DNA of 64,000 bases from UBA5603 sp964501315 (GCA_964501315.1 CAZCSO010000003.1:1-64000), one strand, 5' to 3'; numbered from the stretch's first letter, positions 17,062 through 27,136 are shown. Translations and numbers: made by a program. Notes: a model not told the origin generated them from the letters alone.

Positions 17062-18069
17062 ATGAGTGAAACAATGATTGTATTAGGAATTGAATCCAGT
17101 TGCGATGAGACCAGTGTTGCCGTTGTAAAAGATGGTAAAACCGTGTTATCCAATGTGGTATTAAGTCAAATAGATATTCATAAAGCATACGGCGGTGTTG
17201 TCCCCGAGATTGCATCTCGAGAACACGTTAAGGGAATTACTTGGGTATTTGATCAAGCCATTTCGAAAGCAAATATCCATTACGAAGACGTTAATCTAAT
17301 TGCCGTAACCGAAGGACCCGGATTAATTGGGTCGTTGTTAATTGGGGTTTCTGCCGCCAAAGTCATTGCGTTAAACTACCACATTCCGATGATTGGCGTT
17401 CATCATATTGCAGGGCATATTTACGCAAATAACCTAGAACGCGACATCGAGTTTCCGGCTTTAGCGCTTGTCGTATCGGGTGGACATACAGAATTAATCT
17501 TGATGGAAGGTCATTTTGATTTTAAAAAATTAGGAGAAACACAAGACGATGCTGTGGGAGAAGCTTACGATAAAGTAGCGCGTGTTTTAAATCTACCTTA
17601 CCCGGGCGGACCGCAAGTAGACAAATTATCAGCACAGGGGATTGATCAATTTCATTTTCCGCGCCCCATGATTGATTCAAACGATTTTAACTTTAGCTTT
17701 TCCGGTTTAAAATCTCATGTCATCAATCTTCATCACAATATGACACAGCGGAACGAAACCATTGTCGAAGCGGATTTCTGCAGAAGTTTTCAAGAAGCCG
17801 TGACAGACGTATTGGTCGCGAAGACAAAACGTGCCGCTGAAACGTATAACGTGAAACAAATTATCGTTGCCGGAGGTGTGGCTGCTAATAGAGGGTTGCG
17901 CGCAAAAATGGTTGAACGAATAAAAGAATATCCGGTTTATTTTCCGTCGATGCAGTATTGCACGGATAACGCCGCTATGATTGCGGCAGCAGGATACTTC
18001 AAGTATTTGCAATCACCGGTTTCAGATACGCTCTATTTAAACGCTGATTCGCGTTTGAAACTTCAATAA
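17062..18069 (+). CDS. tsaD: tRNA N6-adenosine threonylcarbamoyltransferase TsaD
   Basis: TsaD transfers the threonylcarbamoyl group to A37 of tRNA. Motifs: GIESSCDETSVAVV at the N terminus, HHIAGHIYAN with the metal-binding His pair near residue 113-117, LVVSGGHTEL, and VAGGVAANRGLR near 271-282. Length 335 is normal. Last of the t6A genes; glnS follows after 22 bases. Confidence 0.97.
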   Translation: MSETMIVLGIESSCDETSVAVVKDGKTVLSNVVLSQIDIHKAYGGVVPEIASREHVKGITWVFDQAISKANIHYEDVNLIAVTEGPGLIGSLLIGVSAAKVIALNYHIPMIGVHHIAGHIYANNLERDIEFPALALVVSGGHTELILMEGHFDFKKLGETQDDAVGEAYDKVARVLNLPYPGGPQVDKLSAQGIDQFHFPRPMIDSNDFNFSFSGLKSHVINLHHNMTQRNETIVEADFCRSFQEAVTDVLVAKTKRAAETYNVKQIIVAGGVAANRGLRAKMVERIKEYPVYFPSMQYCTDNAAMIAAAGYFKYLQSPVSDTLYLNADSRLKLQ

Positions 18070-18091
18070 TTCATGAAAGAGGGATGCTAAT

Positions 18092-19726
18092 ATGGAAATG
18101 GAATCAAACTTCATTAAATCAATTATGGAAGAAGATTTAGCGAGTGGAAAAATAGCCGAAATCATGACGCGATTTCCACCCGAACCCAATGCTTACTTGC
18201 ACATTGGTCACGCTCGAGCCATTATTACGAATTTTGAATTAGCGAAGTTATTCGGTGGGAAAACCAATCTTCGTTTCGACGATACCAATCCGGTAAAAGA
18301 AGATGCCAGTTTTGTCGAAGCCATCAAAGCGGATATCGAATGGTTGGGCTACCATCCTGAACATGTCTTGTTTGGATCAGATTATTTTGAAGAATCGTAT
18401 CAACGCGCCATTTTATTGATAAAAAAAGGATTGGCATACGTATGCGATTTGAATGCAGAAGAAATTTCGAAATATCGGGGAACGTTAAACACGCCCGGGA
18501 CAGAATCGCCCTATCGCAACCGTTCTATCGAAGAAAATCTTGCGTTATTTGAAGCGATGAGAGCTGGTAAGTTTAAAGACGGTGAAAAAACGCTCCGAGC
18601 AAAAATAGATATGGCCAGCCCCAATATCAATATGCGTGATCCGGTCATTTATCGGATCATCCATATCTACCATCACAATACAAAAGACAAATGGTGTATT
18701 TATCCCATGTACGATTTCGCCCATCCGCTACAGGATGCGATTGAAGGAATCACCCATTCGCTTTGCTCGTTGGAATACGTCGATCACCGTGTACTATATG
18801 ATTGGTTCGTTGAGAAATGTGAGATGCCTCACACACCGCACCAATACGAATTTGGTCGTTTAAACATTACCAACACCATCATGTCAAAACGGTATTTGAA
18901 GCAATTGGTGGATTCAAAATTAGTGAAGTGGTATGACGATCCCAGAATGCCAACGTTGGTGGGATTGAAACGCCGTGGTTACACGCCATCAGCCATCCGT
19001 AATTTTGTTTTATCAACCGGATTAAGTCGAATCAACTCGACGGTATCCAGTGAAATGTTGGAAAATTCATTACGCGAAGATTTGAAACTGTCTGTGAACC
19101 GTGTTTATGCTGTTCTAAAACCTTTAAAAGTAATCATCACCAATTATCCCGAACATCAAATTGAATACTTTGATGTCCCGAATAATAACGAAAACGAAGC
19201 GCTCGGAACAAGACAAATAGCGTTTGGGCGTGAAGTGTACATCGAACAGGATGATTTCATCAACGATGTTCCGCCAAAAGGATGGAAACGTTGGGCTCCC
19301 GGGTTAGAAGTTCGGTTGATGCACGCCTATTTTGTGAAATGCAATGAAGTTATCTTAGACGCTGACGGATCCATTAAAGAAATTCATGCAACGTATGATC
19401 CCGAAACTCGTTCTGGGTCTGGATTCAATGCTCGAAAACCCAATGGGAACATTCATTTTGTAGAAACATCAACAGGATTGAAAGCAACTTATAATCTCTT
19501 CCAACCGTTGATGGTTGATAGCGATGATTCGAGATCCCTTGAAGAACGGCTTAATCCACTTTCATGGGAAACCTTGCATGGGTATGTGGAAGCAGGATTG
19601 ATTACCGTTAAACCAGGCGATAAACTCCAGTTTGTTCGCAACGGCTACTTTGCCGTTGACTATGATTCAACCCAAGATAATCTGATTTTTAATCGTACGG
19701 TTGAATTGAAATCGAGCTTTAAGTAA
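18092..19726 (+). CDS. glnS: Glutaminyl-tRNA synthetase
   Basis: A class I synthetase of GlnRS rather than GluRS type: FPPEPNAYLHIGHARA near residue 29-44 contains the HIGH motif, NLRFDDTNPVKED follows, and IMSKRYL near 263-269 is the KMSKS variant. C-terminal GlnRS-specific beta-barrel segments are present (QIAFGREVYIEQDDF, then RNGYFAVDYDS). At 544 residues it is nearly the length of the E. coli enzyme. Most Bacillota lack GlnRS and make Gln-tRNA with GatCAB, so its presence is notable. It is in line with the t6A genes and probably in their operon. Confidence 0.95.
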   Translation: MEMESNFIKSIMEEDLASGKIAEIMTRFPPEPNAYLHIGHARAIITNFELAKLFGGKTNLRFDDTNPVKEDASFVEAIKADIEWLGYHPEHVLFGSDYFEESYQRAILLIKKGLAYVCDLNAEEISKYRGTLNTPGTESPYRNRSIEENLALFEAMRAGKFKDGEKTLRAKIDMASPNINMRDPVIYRIIHIYHHNTKDKWCIYPMYDFAHPLQDAIEGITHSLCSLEYVDHRVLYDWFVEKCEMPHTPHQYEFGRLNITNTIMSKRYLKQLVDSKLVKWYDDPRMPTLVGLKRRGYTPSAIRNFVLSTGLSRINSTVSSEMLENSLREDLKLSVNRVYAVLKPLKVIITNYPEHQIEYFDVPNNNENEALGTRQIAFGREVYIEQDDFINDVPPKGWKRWAPGLEVRLMHAYFVKCNEVILDADGSIKEIHATYDPETRSGSGFNARKPNGNIHFVETSTGLKATYNLFQPLMVDSDDSRSLEERLNPLSWETLHGYVEAGLITVKPGDKLQFVRNGYFAVDYDSTQDNLIFNRTVELKSSFK

Positions 19727-19727
19727 T

Positions 19728-19964
19728 ATGAAACGTCAATTGATATCCTTTTTTGGATATACATTCATGGCATTTGCGTCAATCATCGCCTTTGTAATGA
19801 ATCTTGTGACGCTACTCAATTTATCATCCGATGATTCATTTTGGGATCGCTTAAGGGTAATTTTGTTTCTGATTGTTTTTGGTCTTTTAGCGGTATTATC
19901 AATCTATCTTTTAGCCACAACAATACTTCGTTGGATACAAGATCGAAAGATAAAAAAAGAATAA
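19728..19964 (+). CDS. Small two-helix membrane protein, unknown
   Basis: I do not recognise this 78-residue protein. Two membrane helices (about residues 8-30 and 42-66) are joined by a short hydrophilic loop (SSDDSFWDRLR), and the tail is basic (RWIQDRKIKKE). The ATG lies one base after the glnS stop, so translation is probably coupled. It is the last gene before a strong terminator. Confidence 0.6.
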   Translation: MKRQLISFFGYTFMAFASIIAFVMNLVTLLNLSSDDSFWDRLRVILFLIVFGLLAVLSIYLLATTILRWIQDRKIKKE

Positions 19965-19969
19965 TTATA

Positions 19970-19997
19970 AAGGTGGAATAATTCCACCTTTTTTTCT
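19970..19997 (+). terminator. Terminator of the tsaE-glnS operon
   Basis: AAGGTGGAAT pairs with ATTCCACCTT with almost no loop beyond the central bases, followed by TTTTTCTT. Confidence 0.85.
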
Positions 19998-20037
19998 TGG
20001 TTTTTTCTGATAGTTCCTTAAAAAGTGACCTCATTTA

Positions 20038-20046
20038 TGGTATACT
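20038..20046 (+). promoter_or_regulatory. Extended -10 promoter of pcrA with very short leader
   Basis: TGG-TATACT, hexamer at 20041-20046. Transcription would begin near 20053, where GGTGAT (the ribosome binding site) begins, nine bases before the ATG. Confidence 0.6.
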
Positions 20047-20061
20047 ATTCATGGTGATAGA

Positions 20062-22245
20062 ATGAATGCTAACGTGTTTGACAAACTCAATTCACAACAA
20101 CAAGAAGCGGTCAAAATCGTATCGGGTCCGGTCATGGCGGTTGCCGGAGCTGGATCAGGAAAAACGCGCGTATTGACCAATCGAGTTGCCTACCTAATTG
20201 ACCAGATTGGCATCCCAGCGAATCGTATTTTGGCGATTACGTTTACCAACCGGGCAGCCGAAGAGATGAAATCTCGTGTCAATAAACTAATCAATTTACC
20301 ACTTAAAGGTATTTGGATTTCAACTTTTCATGCGATGGGAGCGAAGATTCTCCGGTACGATATTCATCATTTAGGCTACGATGATAATTTTCAAATTATT
20401 GATGACGACGATGTCATCATTATTTTAAAACAAATCTTGAAGGATCTTAATGTTGACCCCAAACGCTATAGCATCAAAGCATTGGCGAGCCTTATCGAAG
20501 ATGCCAAAGGCGATCCGATTGTGCTGGAACTTCAAACAGAACCGTTTAAATCCTTGCTTTCGAATGTTTTTGAACTATATCAAGACTATTTAAAACGAAA
20601 TAATCTTGTGGATTTTCAAGACTTGTTGGTTTTGATTTTACGATTGTTTAAAGAATTCCCGGAAGTACTAAAAAAATACCAGACTTGGTTTCAATACATA
20701 CTCGTCGATGAGTTTCAAGATACCAATGATTTACAATATGAAATCGTGCATTTATTGGCTAAGGATCATCAAAATCTTTTCATCGTTGGCGATGAAGATC
20801 AAAGCATTTATGCGTTTCGTGGTGCGAACATTCAAAATATTCGTAAGTTTATGCGAGACTTCCCCACCTATAAAACGATTATTCTCAATCAAAATTATCG
20901 TTCTAAAAAACGAATTTTAGATGCGGCGAACGCCGTCATCAAACACAATCGAAATCGTATTGACAAAGATCTTTTCAGCGATTTAGGTGACGGGGACAAA
21001 CTTGTTCATTTCAAAGCTGAAAACGACGATGAAGAAGCGTATTATGTTTACAATCGCATCAAGTTGTTAGCGAAAAGCGGCGTTGCGTACCGAGATATGG
21101 CAATCTTGTATCGAAACAACGCCATGAGTCGTAAATTTGAAGATGTTTTGCTTAAGTATAATATTCCTTACAAAGTCATCGGCAATTTATCGTTTTATAA
21201 ACGAAAAGAAATCAAGGATATCATCGCGTATTTGCGTCTTATCGTCAATCCAGGAGACGATTATGCTTTTTCTCGAGTTTATAACGAACCCAAACGCGGA
21301 ATTGGACCGACGACGTTTGAACGATTGAAAGACTATGCTCAACAATCGCAAAGCAAACTCATGGATGTCATTGATTCAGATTTATCATCAATGATTCAGT
21401 CGTCGTCCACAGAGAAATTGATGGCATTCAAAACAATGCTTTCAGAAATAAGGACGAACATAGAATCGGTCAATCTGATTGTGACTTACGAAACCGTTCT
21501 TGAAAAGAGCGGTTATCTCTCAATGCTTCATAAAGACAGCGAATTTCAAGATAAACTGCTTGAAGCCGAGCGTCGTATTGAAAATCTCAACGAATTTAAA
21601 TCAATTCTGCTTGAAAAAATTAAAGACTTTGGCGAATTAACCAATTATGATATCCTCGTCAACATTCTTAATGAGTTAGCCCTCAGAGCGGAAGCGGAAG
21701 AATTATTGGAAAATGATGAGTACGTTTCGTTAATGACCATTCATTCCGCAAAAGGATTAGAATTCGATGTCGTCTTCTTAACGTGTTTTGAACAAACGCT
21801 TTTCCCATCCAATCAAAGTTTGATGGATCGAAACGACGTTGAAGAAGAACGAAGATTACTCTACGTTGGATTAACCCGAGCAAAAAATCAAGTATACATA
21901 ACTAACGCAAAAGGGCGTTATATGTACGGCCATTATCAAGAAAATTTGGATTCTGAGTTTTTATCAGAGATTGACGAAGGTTTGATTGATCATCAAGGGC
22001 TATCTCAAAATCGGACCAAAACATCCCGTCCGGAACGTATCAACAAAGCCTATACAGAACCCGTCGTCGAAACAACGTATCAGCCGATTCAGCATCATTT
22101 TACGATTGGTGATAAAGTTCAGCATAAGACGTTTGGAGATGGGGTCGTTGTCATGGTTGACAAAGATAAAGTTACCATCGCGTTTAAAGCCGAATACGGT
22201 ATCAAAGTACTGATGAAAGATCACCCCAGCATTCAAAAAAAGTAG
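20062..22245 (+). CDS. pcrA: ATP-dependent DNA helicase PcrA (UvrD family)
   Basis: A superfamily 1A 3'-5' helicase for repair, replication restart and removal of recombinase. Motifs in order: AGAGSGKTRVL (Walker A, near 28), ITFTNRAAEEM (Ia), VDEFQDTN (Walker B, near 217), GDEDQSIYAFRGA (III), LNQNYRS (IV), MTIHSAKGLEF (V) and LYVGLTRAK (VI). The C terminus has the PcrA-type Tudor-like fold (HKTFGDGVVVMVDKDKVTIAF). Length 727 is normal. It heads pcrA-ligA, a conserved order, with nine bases before ligA. Confidence 0.96.
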   Translation: MNANVFDKLNSQQQEAVKIVSGPVMAVAGAGSGKTRVLTNRVAYLIDQIGIPANRILAITFTNRAAEEMKSRVNKLINLPLKGIWISTFHAMGAKILRYDIHHLGYDDNFQIIDDDDVIIILKQILKDLNVDPKRYSIKALASLIEDAKGDPIVLELQTEPFKSLLSNVFELYQDYLKRNNLVDFQDLLVLILRLFKEFPEVLKKYQTWFQYILVDEFQDTNDLQYEIVHLLAKDHQNLFIVGDEDQSIYAFRGANIQNIRKFMRDFPTYKTIILNQNYRSKKRILDAANAVIKHNRNRIDKDLFSDLGDGDKLVHFKAENDDEEAYYVYNRIKLLAKSGVAYRDMAILYRNNAMSRKFEDVLLKYNIPYKVIGNLSFYKRKEIKDIIAYLRLIVNPGDDYAFSRVYNEPKRGIGPTTFERLKDYAQQSQSKLMDVIDSDLSSMIQSSSTEKLMAFKTMLSEIRTNIESVNLIVTYETVLEKSGYLSMLHKDSEFQDKLLEAERRIENLNEFKSILLEKIKDFGELTNYDILVNILNELALRAEAEELLENDEYVSLMTIHSAKGLEFDVVFLTCFEQTLFPSNQSLMDRNDVEEERRLLYVGLTRAKNQVYITNAKGRYMYGHYQENLDSEFLSEIDEGLIDHQGLSQNRTKTSRPERINKAYTEPVVETTYQPIQHHFTIGDKVQHKTFGDGVVVMVDKDKVTIAFKAEYGIKVLMKDHPSIQKK

Positions 22246-22254
22246 GAGGGCACA

Positions 22255-24246
22255 ATGAATCCTAAAGAACGAATCGACCAATTGGTCGCATTGCTTAATC
22301 GATACAGTTATGAATACTACGTATTGGATAATCCCAGCGTATCCGACCAGGAATTTGATGGGTATCTCAACGAATTGATTCAGTTGGAAAAAACACATCC
22401 TGAATGGATTCGCATGGATTCGCCGACTCAACGCGTCGGCGGTATTGCCATTGACAAATTTGTCAAGGTCGAACATTCAACACCGATGTTGTCACTATCC
22501 AATGTGTTCAATGAAGAAGAACTTCGTGATTTTGACGCCAAAATCAAAAAAGAAGTGAAGGCTTACTCGTACGTCGCCGAACTTAAGATTGATGGATTGT
22601 CCATTTCGTTAACCTACGAAAACGGGAACCTTGTTCGTGGCGCAACTCGCGGAGACGGCGTTATCGGTGAAGAAGTTACGGAAAATGTCAAAACGATTCG
22701 TTCCATTCCCTTAAGCGTATCCCATCCCGGACATTTGGAAGTTCGTGGTGAAGTATACATGAGTAAAAAAGCGTTCGAAGCGGCTAATAAAGATAAAACC
22801 TTGTTAGGTGAAGAGCCCTTTAAAAATCCGAGAAACGCAGCCAGCGGTACGTTGCGTCAATTGGATTCGAAAGTCGTAGCGAAGCGCAAATTAGATGTGT
22901 TCATCTACTATTTGATGGATCGTGAGTTCAAACAGACTCATTACGATGCGTTGATGTACCTTCAGACCTTAGGATTCAAAGTCAATCCTCATACCCAGTT
23001 ATGTCCGACGATTGACGATGTCATCGCCTATATTGATTGGGTTAGTCAAAACCGTGATTCGTTGCCTTATGAAATTGACGGCGTGGTCATCAAAGTCAAC
23101 GAATTGAATTTGTATTCGAAGATTGGGTATACCGCTAAGTCACCAAAATGGGCGACGGCGTATAAGTTTCCTGCTGAAGAAGTAGTAACCCGTTTGAATG
23201 CCATTACCTTCCAAGTCGGAAGAACCGGAGTTGTAACGCCGGTGGCGGAACTTGATCCCGTTGATGTGAGTGGCTCAACTGTTCGACGTGCGACGCTTCA
23301 TAACGAAGACTATTGTATTCAAAAGGATATTCATATCGGCGATTACGTGGTGATTCGTAAAGCTGGAGAAATCATTCCGGAGGTGGTTCGTTGCTTAACG
23401 GAGCGTCGTCAAGGACACGAACAACCGTTTAAAATGACAACGCGTTGTCCAAAATGCAATTCTGAATTAGTCCGAAAACCGTCCGAGGCCGATTATTATT
23501 GTCTTAATCCTCATTGCGACGCAAAAAAGATTGAAGGATTGATTCACTTTGCGTCCCGAGATGCGTATAACATCGAAGGTTTGGGTGAAAAGGTCGTAAC
23601 GGAATTATACAATGATGGCTACTTAGAATCCATTGACGATATCTTCCGGTTAAAAGATCATCGATTGTCGTTGATGAGCAAAGAAGGATTTGGTCAAAAA
23701 AGCATTGATAATTTGTTAGCCGCGATTGAACGCAGCAAATCGAATAATTTGGATAAACTTATTTTTGCTTTGGGAATTCGTCATATCGGTCAAAAAATGG
23801 CCAAGACGATTGTTCAAGCGTTTCCGTCGATGAGGCAATTAATGGACGCCTCATTTGAGGACATTTATGCCATCAACGATGTCGGTGAAGCCATTGCCGA
23901 AAGTCTAACGACCTATTTTAAAAAAGAAGAATCCATTCGGTTGATTGCGACGTTATCTAACCTAGGATTGACGATGACGTATCAATCAACGGCCAAAGAC
24001 ACCCCTTCATTATTTCGGGGAAAAACAGTCGTTTTAACCGGTACATTAAATCAATACAGTCGAAACGAAGCTCAGACAATCATTGAAAATCTGGGTGGAA
24101 GCGTCAGTTCTTCCGTTTCTAAAAAGACCGATTATATTGTTGCCGGAACGGAAGCGGGATCCAAACTTACCAAGGGATTAGAATTGGGTATAACCATTTT
24201 AAGTGAAGGTGAATTTAAGAAAATGATTAACGAAGAGTCGTTATAG
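22255..24246 (+). CDS. ligA: NAD-dependent DNA ligase LigA
   Basis: Seals nicks during replication and repair using NAD. Domain Ia with YEYYVLDNPSVSDQEFD at the N terminus; adenylation motif AELKIDGLS near residue 109 with the nucleophilic Lys; the four-Cys zinc finger (CPKCNSEL then CLNPHC) near 400-425; helix-hairpin-helix region; and a C-terminal BRCT domain (KTVVLTGTLNQYSRNEAQ, about 585-660). Length 663 is normal. GGAGGGCACA precedes the ATG. Confidence 0.97.
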   Translation: MNPKERIDQLVALLNRYSYEYYVLDNPSVSDQEFDGYLNELIQLEKTHPEWIRMDSPTQRVGGIAIDKFVKVEHSTPMLSLSNVFNEEELRDFDAKIKKEVKAYSYVAELKIDGLSISLTYENGNLVRGATRGDGVIGEEVTENVKTIRSIPLSVSHPGHLEVRGEVYMSKKAFEAANKDKTLLGEEPFKNPRNAASGTLRQLDSKVVAKRKLDVFIYYLMDREFKQTHYDALMYLQTLGFKVNPHTQLCPTIDDVIAYIDWVSQNRDSLPYEIDGVVIKVNELNLYSKIGYTAKSPKWATAYKFPAEEVVTRLNAITFQVGRTGVVTPVAELDPVDVSGSTVRRATLHNEDYCIQKDIHIGDYVVIRKAGEIIPEVVRCLTERRQGHEQPFKMTTRCPKCNSELVRKPSEADYYCLNPHCDAKKIEGLIHFASRDAYNIEGLGEKVVTELYNDGYLESIDDIFRLKDHRLSLMSKEGFGQKSIDNLLAAIERSKSNNLDKLIFALGIRHIGQKMAKTIVQAFPSMRQLMDASFEDIYAINDVGEAIAESLTTYFKKEESIRLIATLSNLGLTMTYQSTAKDTPSLFRGKTVVLTGTLNQYSRNEAQTIIENLGGSVSSSVSKKTDYIVAGTEAGSKLTKGLELGITILSEGEFKKMINEESL

Positions 24247-24262
24247 ACGATTCTTCTTTTTA

Positions 24263-24278
24263 ATCCCCTTAAGGGGAT
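24263..24278. promoter_or_regulatory. Perfect palindrome in the uvrA promoter
   Basis: ATCCCCTTAAGGGGAT is a 16-base perfect palindrome between the -35 region and the extended -10 of uvrA. It has no T run after it, so it is a poor terminator for ligA and a candidate operator. Confidence 0.45.
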
Positions 24279-24279
24279 G

Positions 24280-24288
24280 TGGTATAAT
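24280..24288 (+). promoter_or_regulatory. Extended -10 promoter of uvrA
   Basis: TGG-TATAAT, hexamer at 24283-24288. The predicted start near 24295 leaves a leader of about ten bases that contains AGGTGAT before the ATG at 24305. Confidence 0.65.
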
Positions 24289-24304
24289 AGAGCAAGGTGA
24301 TATA

Positions 24305-27121
24305 ATGAGTAATCGTATTGATCAAATCGTCATAAAAGGCGCTCGTGAAAATAACTTAAAGAATATCGATTTGATTTTGCCTAAAAATCAATTGATTGTC
24401 ATGACTGGGGTTTCGGGATCAGGAAAAACCAGTTTGGCATTTGACACTATATATGAAGAAGGACGAAGACGTTATGTCGAGAGTCTGTCTTCGTATGCAC
24501 GTCAATTTTTAGGAAACATGGAAAAGCCGGATGTCGATTCCATCGAAGGATTATCACCGGCGATATCCATCGATCAAAAAACAACGTCAAACAATCCTCG
24601 ATCAACGGTAGGTACCGTGACGGAGATTTATGATTATGTTCGGTTGTTATACGCTCGAATTGGTCATCCGTTCTGTCCGATTCATGGGATTGAGATTACG
24701 TCACAGACCATTCAAGAAATGACCAACCGAGTGTTAGAACATCCCGATGCGAAAGTCGTCATCATGGCACCCGTTGTTCGTGGAAAAAAGGGAATGCACG
24801 AGAAGGTGCTCTCTGATTTGCGAAAAGAAGGGTACACCCGTATTCGCATCAATAAAGAAGATCATGATCTCGATGAGGATATTGAACTCGAAAAAACAAA
24901 ACGATACGACATTGATGTTGTCATCGACCGGTTAATCATTAAAGATGGCATCCGTTCTCGTCTGTACGATTCGATTGAGACTGCCACAAAACTTTCGGGA
25001 GGATTGATGATTGCCCTTGTCGATGGGGTAGAAACGCTTTATTCAGAACAATTCAGTTGTCCGGAATGTGGATTCCAAATTGGCAATTTAGAGCCGCGAT
25101 TGTTCTCCTTTAACAATCCCTATGGAGCGTGTCCGGAATGTTCTGGTTTAGGATTTAAACGACGTATCGATGTCAATTTATTAATACCGAAACCGTCCCT
25201 TTCGATTGAAGAAGGGGTTCTTGATCGTTATGCCAATACCGAATCGGTGTATCTTCAAGAGTTATTCCAAGTCTGCAAAGCGTACGGTATCGACACCAAA
25301 AAACCGTTTAATGAACTATCGGCCGAGGAACAAAAAATCATTCTTTATGGTGCCGACAAACCCGTTCACATCAAACTTAAAACGAAATCATCGCAGATGG
25401 AACATTCTCACAATCGTATCTTCGAAGGCATCGTTAGCAGTTTGGAACGCCGCTATATAGAAACGACGTCACGAATGATTCGTGATTGGTTAGAATCGAT
25501 GATGAACGATATTCCGTGTGAGGTTTGTGGTGGAATGCGGTTGAGCGAAGCCGCGTTGGCCGTTAAAATCATGGATAAAAACATTTACGAATTTACCAAC
25601 TTGAGTGTTCTCCATTTGCTTGAATGGATTAATCAGTTGTCGTTGACGCCGAAAGAACAAGAAATCGCCGCTCCCATTCTCAAAGAAGTGAGAACGCGCC
25701 TTGAGTTCTTAATGAATGTAGGCCTTGATTATCTATCGTTGTCACGTGCATCGGGAACATTATCGGGTGGGGAATCGCAACGAATCCGTTTGGCTACGCA
25801 AATTGGCTCACGATTAACGGGAGTCTTATACGTACTTGACGAACCTTCCATTGGTTTGCATCAACGCGATAATCATCGGTTGATTGAAACGTTAAAAGGA
25901 ATGCGCGATTTGGGCAACACGATGATTGTCGTCGAACACGACATGGAGATGATTGCCGAAGCGGATTATGTAGTGGATGTGGGTCCTGGGGCTGGCATTC
26001 ATGGAGGAAACGTCATCTTTGCAGGAACGCCAGAAGCATTACGAAACGATAAATCGTCGATAACAGGACAGTATTTGTCTGGGAAACTGTCAATTGGAGT
26101 ACCCAAGAAAAGACGGCTTCACGAACGGGGTTATTTGCGGGTTGTTGGCGCAAGACAAAACAATTTAAAAAACATAACCGTTGATTTTCCAATTGGTTGT
26201 TTTACAGTCGTTACGGGTGTTTCTGGATCAGGGAAATCGTCGTTAGTTAATGAAGTGTTATTCAAAGGATTGGTGAATCGGATAACACGTCGTAATGAAA
26301 CTGCGGGTGAATGTGACGATTTACAAGGTTACGAAGCATTCGATAAAATCATCGACATCGACCAATCGCCCATTGGAAGAACACCCAGAAGCAATCCGGC
26401 AACTTATACGGGTGTCTTTGATGATATTCGCGATTTGTTCAGTCAGACCAATGAGGCAAAATTACGAGGGTATGACAAAGGTCGTTTCTCGTTTAATGTC
26501 AAAGGTGGTCGGTGCGAGCATTGTCAAGGCGATGGGGTCATCAAGATTGAAATGCATTTTATGCCCGACATTTACGTTGTCTGTGAAGAATGTCATGGTA
26601 CGCGGTACAATCAGGAGACATTGGATGTCCGTTACAAAGGAAAATCAATCGCAGATGTATTGGACATGACCATCGAAGACGCCGTCGATTTCTTTAGAAA
26701 CATTCCCAAGATTTACAATCGATTGAAAACAATCGCCGATGTGGGATTAGGCTATATTAAATTAGGCCAGTCCTCAACGACATTATCGGGAGGGGAGGCA
26801 CAGCGGGTTAAGTTGGCTTCCGAACTCTATAAACGCATTACCGACAAATCCATTTATATTCTAGATGAGCCGACGACAGGATTGCACTCTTCGGATATTG
26901 TCAATCTTATCGACGTGCTTCAAAACATTGTCGATAAAGGCGCAACGGTTGTGGTGATAGAACATAATCTAGATGTGATTAAAGTGGCGGATCATCTCAT
27001 TGATTTGGGACCTGAAGGCGGGGACCGAGGGGGACAAATTTTAATCACCGGCACACCCGAAACCGTTGCTAAAGAAAAGAAAAGTTACACAGGTTCGTAT
27101 TTGAAACACGTTTTGAGTTAA
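24305..27121 (+). CDS. uvrA: Excinuclease ABC subunit A
   Basis: UvrA is the DNA-damage sensor of nucleotide excision repair. It has two ABC modules: Walker A GVSGSGKTSL near residue 34 and GVSGSGKSSLV near 640, each with a signature segment (TLSGGESQRIRLA, TLSGGEAQRVKLA) and Walker B (VLDEPSIGLH, ILDEPTTGLH). Zinc modules CPECGFQ...CPECSGLG and CEHCQGDG...CEECHG are intact. Length 938 is normal. No uvrB is within the window. Confidence 0.97.
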   Translation: MSNRIDQIVIKGARENNLKNIDLILPKNQLIVMTGVSGSGKTSLAFDTIYEEGRRRYVESLSSYARQFLGNMEKPDVDSIEGLSPAISIDQKTTSNNPRSTVGTVTEIYDYVRLLYARIGHPFCPIHGIEITSQTIQEMTNRVLEHPDAKVVIMAPVVRGKKGMHEKVLSDLRKEGYTRIRINKEDHDLDEDIELEKTKRYDIDVVIDRLIIKDGIRSRLYDSIETATKLSGGLMIALVDGVETLYSEQFSCPECGFQIGNLEPRLFSFNNPYGACPECSGLGFKRRIDVNLLIPKPSLSIEEGVLDRYANTESVYLQELFQVCKAYGIDTKKPFNELSAEEQKIILYGADKPVHIKLKTKSSQMEHSHNRIFEGIVSSLERRYIETTSRMIRDWLESMMNDIPCEVCGGMRLSEAALAVKIMDKNIYEFTNLSVLHLLEWINQLSLTPKEQEIAAPILKEVRTRLEFLMNVGLDYLSLSRASGTLSGGESQRIRLATQIGSRLTGVLYVLDEPSIGLHQRDNHRLIETLKGMRDLGNTMIVVEHDMEMIAEADYVVDVGPGAGIHGGNVIFAGTPEALRNDKSSITGQYLSGKLSIGVPKKRRLHERGYLRVVGARQNNLKNITVDFPIGCFTVVTGVSGSGKSSLVNEVLFKGLVNRITRRNETAGECDDLQGYEAFDKIIDIDQSPIGRTPRSNPATYTGVFDDIRDLFSQTNEAKLRGYDKGRFSFNVKGGRCEHCQGDGVIKIEMHFMPDIYVVCEECHGTRYNQETLDVRYKGKSIADVLDMTIEDAVDFFRNIPKIYNRLKTIADVGLGYIKLGQSSTTLSGGEAQRVKLASELYKRITDKSIYILDEPTTGLHSSDIVNLIDVLQNIVDKGATVVVIEHNLDVIKVADHLIDLGPEGGDRGGQILITGTPETVAKEKKSYTGSYLKHVLS

Positions 27122-27136
27122 CAAAACGCATTTTTG

